From Deltaproteobacteria bacterium (GTDB lineage: Bacteria > Desulfobacterota > Desulfobacteria > Desulfobacterales > C00003060), in assembly GCA_019309815.1 (NCBI GenBank), contig JAFDFO010000091.1:1-8862 (forward strand): a stretch of DNA of 8,862 bases, given 5' to 3'. Below the pieces are notes generated by a model that saw only the letters and a list, made by a program, of their open reading frames with translations, had not been told where the DNA came from and did not search any database. Both the position numbers and the translations under genes were made by a program. This document shows, in pieces, positions 5,329 through 8,862 of this stretch (position 1 is the first letter of the stretch; each line of letters starts with the position of its first letter).

Positions 5329-7746
5329 ATGAAAGTAAGTCTAAGCTGGCTCCAAGATTATGTGACGATCGACACGGACCTGCCCAAGCTGGCCGAAGCG
5401 TTAACCATGGCGGGGCTTGAGGTGGATGCGCTCACAGATCGTTACGCTTATCTGGACGGCGTCGTGGTCGGAGCTGTCACTGAAATCACTCCCCATCCTG
5501 ACGCCGATACACTTTCTGTCTGCCTGGTGGATGTGGGCACGGGAGTCAGGCAGATTGTGTGCGGGGCCCCCAATGTGAAGAAAGGGTGTCTTGCACCGGT
5601 AGCACTTCCTGGAGTGAAGCTCCTTTCAGGCCTTACCGTTGAAGCCGCAGATATTCGGGGTCAAACTTCAGAGGGGATGTTGTGCTCCGAGGCGGAACTT
5701 GCCGTGGGAGCAGATAGCTCGGGCATCCTCTTGCTACCCAGAAAAGCCAAGCCGGGACTTGGAGTTGCCGCAGCCCTGGGCCTTTCCGACACCGTCATCG
5801 AGTTTGACCTTACGCCTAACCGTTCTGACTGCCTCAGTGTGCTCGGCATTGCCCGAGAGGTCGCAGCCCTCCTTAAAACTCCCTTGAAACGCCCTGAGGT
5901 GAAGCTCCCGCAGGGAGAAACCCCTATAGATGATCTGACATCCGTGACTATCGAAGCTCCGGAGCATTGTCCCAGGTATGCGGCCAGAGTGGTCACGGAC
6001 GTCAAGGTTGGACCGTCTCCGTTCTGGCTTCAGGACAGGTTGCACTCAGTTGGACTTCGGGCCATCAACAACTTAGTGGATGTAACCAATTTCGTTCTTA
6101 TGGAGACGGGTCAACCGCTCCATGCCTTTGATTTTGACCGCTTGGCCCAGCATCGAATCGTTGTGAAAACAGCTGAGGAAGGCCAAACTTTCAAGACCCT
6201 GGACGGCATGGAACGTTCTCTCGCTTCTGATATGCTCATGATATGCGACGGCGACAGGCCGGTGGCCCTGGCCGGGATCATGGGCGGGCTGGAGTCAGAA
6301 ATCGAAGACGACACGAGAAACGTCTTCATTGAAAGTGCCTATTTCAATCCCATCACGACTCGCCGCACCGCCAAACGGCTCGGCCTAAGTACCGAGTCGT
6401 CATACCGGTTTGAGCGGGGCGTGGACCCGGTTGGTGTCAGAACTGCGCTGGACCGTTCGGCTCAGCTCATGGTGGAATTGGGAGGTGGAAGGCTTGCGAA
6501 GGGGGTCGTTGATGTCTTTCCCGGGGAGTTCCCTGAAAAGACGATAGAGGTCAGTGTAAGGCGGACAAACCGGCTTCTGGGCACACGTCTGAGCCAAGGC
6601 AAGATCGAGACCTACCTGAGATCAGTAGAAGCAGACGTAGAACGTGTGGACAGAGACCGGCTCAAAGTCATACCGCCTACCTTTCGAGTGGATATTGCGC
6701 GGCCTGAGGACTTGATGGAAGAGGTAGCCCGTCTGTGGGGATATAATCAAATTCCTACCACCCATCCTGTGCCTGAAGCTGTAGCCGGGAAACCAGAAAA
6801 GAATCTTCAAGTCCGGAACCGTCTTCGAGAGCTGCTTGCCGGCTGTGGATTTTCAGAGATCGTCACTTACAGCTTCATCGGCCGGGATGCCTGCGACCGA
6901 CTCACGCTCGGCAGTGAAGATCGGCGCCGCCAGATGGTGTCGATCCTGAATCCCCTCACAGAAGATCAAGAAGTCATGCGGACATCTCTGCTGCCCGGTC
7001 TTCTGTTCACTTTGTATCGAAATAGCACCCAGCGAAATGAGAACCTGAGGATTTTTGAACTGGGCAAGACCTTCATGAAGACCGGCCAGGATCAGCTCCC
7101 GGACGAAGTGGAAATGGTATCCGGTCTCTGGACCGGCGAGCGTTATGAAAAAAGTTGGCATTTTAAGGAAACAAAAGTCGACTTCTATGATATGAAAGGC
7201 GTGGTGGAAGTTGTCTGTGCGGGACTGAACACAAACGGAGTCCGTTTTACTCCTTTGACCAGTTCCGATTTTCCGTATCTAAGACCGGGGCATGCCGCGC
7301 AAATCAGTGCAGACAACCAAGTCCTGGGTACCGTAGGAGAACTGTCCAGACAGGTTCTGACAAATTTTGGGCTGAAAGAGGCGATCTATTGCTTTGACCT
7401 CAACCTCGACCTCCTCATAAACCATGTGTCTGAGGAAAAGCATGCGGAAGCCCTTCCCCGTTTCCCCGCCACGACCCGGGATATTGCCTTGATCGCAGAC
7501 GATCATTCAGAGGCACAGGGCGTGCTGGACTTCATAGCAGGCTTGGGCCAAGAGCTTATCGAGCGGGTGGAGATCTTTGATATATACAAGGGCCCCCCAA
7601 TCCCCGAAGGGAAGAAGAGTATGGCCTTGCGGTTCACCTATCGATCTTTCGAGAGAAATCTCACAGATGACGAGGTGAACACCATTCATGAGGCCGTGAC
7701 CCTCAAGGTGTTGAAGCAGTTCAATGCCCAGCTGCCAACGGCGTAA
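5329..7746 (+). CDS. pheT: Phenylalanyl-tRNA synthetase beta subunit
   Basis: PheT is the beta subunit of the PheRS heterotetramer. It binds tRNA and hydrolyses mischarged Tyr-tRNA-Phe. The 805-aa length is typical. In order: MKVSLSWLQDYV start; EMAP/OB tRNA-binding domain (about 42-150, with HPDADTLSVC and IVCGAPNV); the start of the B3/B4 region (FDLTPNRSDCLSVLGIAREVA, about 159-179); the B3/B4 editing core with NNLVDVTNFVLMETGQPLHA followed by FDFDRL (about 246-272); B5 (about 400-470); the catalytic-like core (ELGKTF, RPGHAAQI); and the C-terminal FDX-ACB anticodon domain (RFPATTRDIALI to the end). It is complete, with no frameshift. No Shine-Dalgarno is visible upstream, because the right arm of the inverted repeat ends 9 nt before the ATG. 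Start 5329 is supported by the conserved N-terminus. Confidence 0.98.
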   Translation: MKVSLSWLQDYVTIDTDLPKLAEALTMAGLEVDALTDRYAYLDGVVVGAVTEITPHPDADTLSVCLVDVGTGVRQIVCGAPNVKKGCLAPVALPGVKLLSGLTVEAADIRGQTSEGMLCSEAELAVGADSSGILLLPRKAKPGLGVAAALGLSDTVIEFDLTPNRSDCLSVLGIAREVAALLKTPLKRPEVKLPQGETPIDDLTSVTIEAPEHCPRYAARVVTDVKVGPSPFWLQDRLHSVGLRAINNLVDVTNFVLMETGQPLHAFDFDRLAQHRIVVKTAEEGQTFKTLDGMERSLASDMLMICDGDRPVALAGIMGGLESEIEDDTRNVFIESAYFNPITTRRTAKRLGLSTESSYRFERGVDPVGVRTALDRSAQLMVELGGGRLAKGVVDVFPGEFPEKTIEVSVRRTNRLLGTRLSQGKIETYLRSVEADVERVDRDRLKVIPPTFRVDIARPEDLMEEVARLWGYNQIPTTHPVPEAVAGKPEKNLQVRNRLRELLAGCGFSEIVTYSFIGRDACDRLTLGSEDRRRQMVSILNPLTEDQEVMRTSLLPGLLFTLYRNSTQRNENLRIFELGKTFMKTGQDQLPDEVEMVSGLWTGERYEKSWHFKETKVDFYDMKGVVEVVCAGLNTNGVRFTPLTSSDFPYLRPGHAAQISADNQVLGTVGELSRQVLTNFGLKEAIYCFDLNLDLLINHVSEEKHAEALPRFPATTRDIALIADDHSEAQGVLDFIAGLGQELIERVEIFDIYKGPPIPEGKKSMALRFTYRSFERNLTDDEVNTIHEAVTLKVLKQFNAQLPTA

Positions 7747-7767
7747 ACCGTTGACCGTTCACCGTTG
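7747..7767 (+). repeat. Three-unit heptamer repeat after pheT
   Basis: ACCGTTG, ACCGTTC and ACCGTTG run in tandem, starting immediately after the pheT stop codon. The period of 7 matches the arrays around the four-helix-bundle gene, but the unit is different. Confidence 0.75.
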
Positions 7768-7803
7768 TCCGAACAGCAAATAACGAATCACAAAGATAAC
7801 AAG

Positions 7804-8115
7804 ATGAATAAGAAGGATATCGTCGAGGCAATTCACACGAGAGTTGGATTCTCCAGGCGGGAGACTGCTGCCATTGTTGATAGTGCTCTCGAATCAATCA
7901 AAAAAGCCCTGACCGAAGGGGAGCCGGTCATGATCTCCGCCTTTGGGAAATTCTCCACGCGCAAGAAAAAGGCTCATAAAGGGAGAAATCCTAAGACCGG
8001 AGAGGCTATGACACTCCCAGCACGAAAGGTGATCACCTTCAAAGTCAGCCGAGTGCTAAAGGAGCGAATCAATGCAGCCCACAGGTACCCCGATACCCCA
8101 AAAGCGGTATTTTAG
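7804..8115 (+). CDS. ihfA: Integration host factor alpha subunit (HU/IHF family)
   Basis: IHF is a heterodimeric DNA-bending nucleoid protein used in recombination, replication and sigma-54 promoter activation. From the ATG at 7804 the product is 103 aa, near the usual 95-100. The N-terminal helices read MNKKDIVEAIHTRVGFSRRE, then comes ISAFGKFS (44-51), and the DNA-contacting beta-arm GRNPKTGE (60-67) holds the proline (Pro63) that intercalates to kink DNA. The C-terminal VITFKVSRVLKERIN closes the fold. An upstream TTG at 7765 would add 13 residues that are not family-like, so it is rejected. The ribosome site is weak. The alpha assignment rests on position after pheT, the standard ihfA location in proteobacteria. 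The 3' end overlaps merR by 44 nt. Confidence 0.93.
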   Translation: MNKKDIVEAIHTRVGFSRRETAAIVDSALESIKKALTEGEPVMISAFGKFSTRKKKAHKGRNPKTGEAMTLPARKVITFKVSRVLKERINAAHRYPDTPKAVF

Positions 8116-8422
8116 GATCGGTGAGGTTAGCGCGATAACCGGTATTGAGTCGTATGTCCTTCGTTACTGGGAAACAGAGTTTCCAAGAATAAAACCAGCC
8201 CGCTCCCGCTCCGGGCAACGTCTCTACAAGAAGAACGATATAGAGATTATCCTGGCAATAAAAGATCTTCTCTATCAAAAGAAATTTACAATCGCCGGAG
8301 CCAAACGGTATCTTCAGCAAAAGCACAATGAACCCCACCTTCCTGCCGACGACAACCTTTCCGCCACCCTTGAACAGGTCAGAGCCGAGTTGCTCACTAT
8401 CAGAGAGATCTTGAGTAAATGA
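8072..8422 (+). CDS. MerR-family transcriptional regulator
   Basis: A 116-aa protein with a winged-helix MerR DNA-binding domain at about residues 13-85: YFRIGEVSAITGIESYVLRYWE (helix-turn-helix), then PARSRSGQRLYKKNDIEIILAIKDLLYQKKFTIAGAKRYL (wing and following helices). A short C-terminal helix (LEQVRAELLTIREIL) probably dimerises. There is no cysteine-rich or long effector-binding domain, so it is a minimal MerR-like protein whose signal and target are unknown. AAAGGAG at 8058-8064, 7 nt before the ATG, supports the start at 8072 even though it overlaps ihfA by 44 nt in another frame. This implies translational coupling with ihfA. A short MerR gene directly after ihfA is a common arrangement in deltaproteobacteria. 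Confidence 0.92.
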   Translation: MQPTGTPIPQKRYFRIGEVSAITGIESYVLRYWETEFPRIKPARSRSGQRLYKKNDIEIILAIKDLLYQKKFTIAGAKRYLQQKHNEPHLPADDNLSATLEQVRAELLTIREILSK

Positions 8423-8477
8423 GGGCAGAATAAGTCGTCCGCTGTTCCCCAATGTCCCTGAGCACAATGAGAACGCA

Positions 8478-8533
8478 AAATTCGAAATCCGAATATCGAA
8501 ATCCGAAACAATATCGAATGACCGAAATTCAAA
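8478..8533 (+). repeat. Heptamer array, left arm of imperfect inverted repeat
   Basis: Successive 7-nt units AAATTCG, AAATCCG, AATATCG, AAATCCG and AAACAAT grade into less regular copies. The 12-mer TCGAAATCCGAA is repeated exactly 14 nt apart (8482 and 8496). Positions 8478-8512 match the reverse complement of 8645-8679 at 27 of 35 positions by hand count. Confidence 0.8.
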
Positions 8534-8644
8534 TGACCAAAACAGATTGTTGCAGGGGTTGCAACGAGCTGGTCTGGCCAAAGCAGATTGTTTGGAACAT
8601 ATGGTAATTGCGGCTTGCGCCTTGAGAACAGTACGGATTTTGGA

Positions 8645-8679
8645 TTTGTTTCGAATTTCGAATTTCGTGCTTCGGATTT
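8645..8679 (+). repeat. Heptamer array, right arm of imperfect inverted repeat
   Basis: Read on the minus strand, the units are AAATCCG, AAGCACG, AAATTCG, AAATTCG and AAACAAA, the same word set as the array at 8478. The intervening 132 nt carry no open reading frame of note. Confidence 0.8.
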
Positions 8680-8747
8680 ATAAGATGGTCTTTGTGAATC
8701 GTGAGCAGTCCTGATAATTAGGCAGGGTTTGGTGAGAGACTACACTA

Positions 8748-8862
8748 TTACAACTTCAGGCTTCTGACGATCCAGCGCGACAGCGCCTTATCATCCTTCT
8801 GATCAACAACGCCGTCCAAGTTCTCTAAAGGAATCTCTGCCCGGGCCATTGCCTTGTGTCCG
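8748..8862 (-). CDS. C-terminal fragment, probable DHH/DHHA1 phosphoesterase (partial)
   Basis: On the minus strand an open frame enters from the right edge and ends at a TAA (8750-8748), giving 37 residues that begin GHKAMARAEIPLENLDG and end WIVRSLKL. The GHK..AxAxIPL pattern resembles the end of the DHHA1 domain (usually GGH followed by an A-G-rich strand) in DHH-family phosphoesterases such as NrnA/RecJ-like proteins, which degrade small oligonucleotides or cyclic dinucleotides. With only the tail visible, the family call is tentative, though a real coding end is likely. The gene converges on merR. Its 5' end, catalytic DHH motif and start lie outside the window. Confidence 0.5.
   Translation of the reverse strand, partial: GHKAMARAEIPLENLDGVVDQKDDKALSRWIVRSLKL

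Larger units (their letters stand above)
8423..8747 (+). other. Gene-free region between convergent genes, with inverted heptamer repeats
   Basis: This 325-nt stretch holds no credible gene. It contains two heptamer-based arrays in opposite orientation (8478-8533 and 8645-8679) and a 6-bp hairpin GTTGCA/TGCAAC (8549-8554/8560-8565). The hairpin has no following T-tract, so no clear terminator for the operon or for the convergent gene is seen. Confidence 0.7.

Noticed and set aside
3403..7759. An 11-nt inverted match between the rpmI-rplT spacer (3403-3413) and the post-pheT heptamers (7749-7759)
   Set aside because: Matches of this length are expected several times by chance in a window of this size.
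8069..8581. A 170-aa minus-strand open frame over merR and the heptamer array
   Set aside because: Its N-terminal part simply translates the AAATCCG-type heptamers into a low-complexity Phe/Ser/Asp/Arg string, and the rest is antisense to merR.

Overview
This window looks like a bacterial chromosome of deltaproteobacterial (Desulfobacterota-like) character. The gene order thrS-infC-rpmI-rplT-pheS-pheT-ihfA-merR is the classic translation operon. The four-helix-bundle gene inside it, and the short-repeat arrays between genes, are things I associate with environmental sulfate-reducer-type genomes. The lineage is inferred from gene order and protein style, not from a database search.

Layout, left to right. 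A tRNA-Val(GAC) with encoded CCA (68-142) follows a promoter-like sequence and is trailed by a strong hairpin plus U-tract (215-248). Only 24 nt later begins thrS, which encodes an archaeal-type threonyl-tRNA synthetase with an N-terminal DTD-like editing domain. As written, thrS is broken by an exact 11-bp tandem duplication at 1125-1146; removing one copy restores a 623-aa enzyme. infC (IF3) follows and appears to start at a rare AUA codon behind a perfect Shine-Dalgarno. A 324-nt intergenic stretch with two matching 17-nt palindromes leads to rpmI (L35), then rplT (L20), pheS and pheT.

pheS and pheT are separated by a 125-aa four-helix-bundle protein of the family otherwise known from 23S rRNA intervening sequences. 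Its gene is bracketed by a 27-bp inverted repeat (26 of 27 matching) made of degenerate 7-nt units. This is the architecture of a ribosomal IVS, but located in a protein operon, and it is the most interesting feature of the window. After pheT come ihfA (IHF alpha) and a MerR-type regulator that overlaps ihfA by 44 nt.

The region after merR (8423-8747) has no gene but holds a second pair of inverted, heptamer-based repeats. The window ends in the C-terminus of a convergent minus-strand gene, probably a DHH/DHHA1 phosphoesterase.

Together the plus-strand genes supply translation: two aminoacyl-tRNA synthetases, an initiation factor, two 50S proteins and a tRNA. IHF and its MerR neighbour sit at the operon's end, as is common in proteobacteria.
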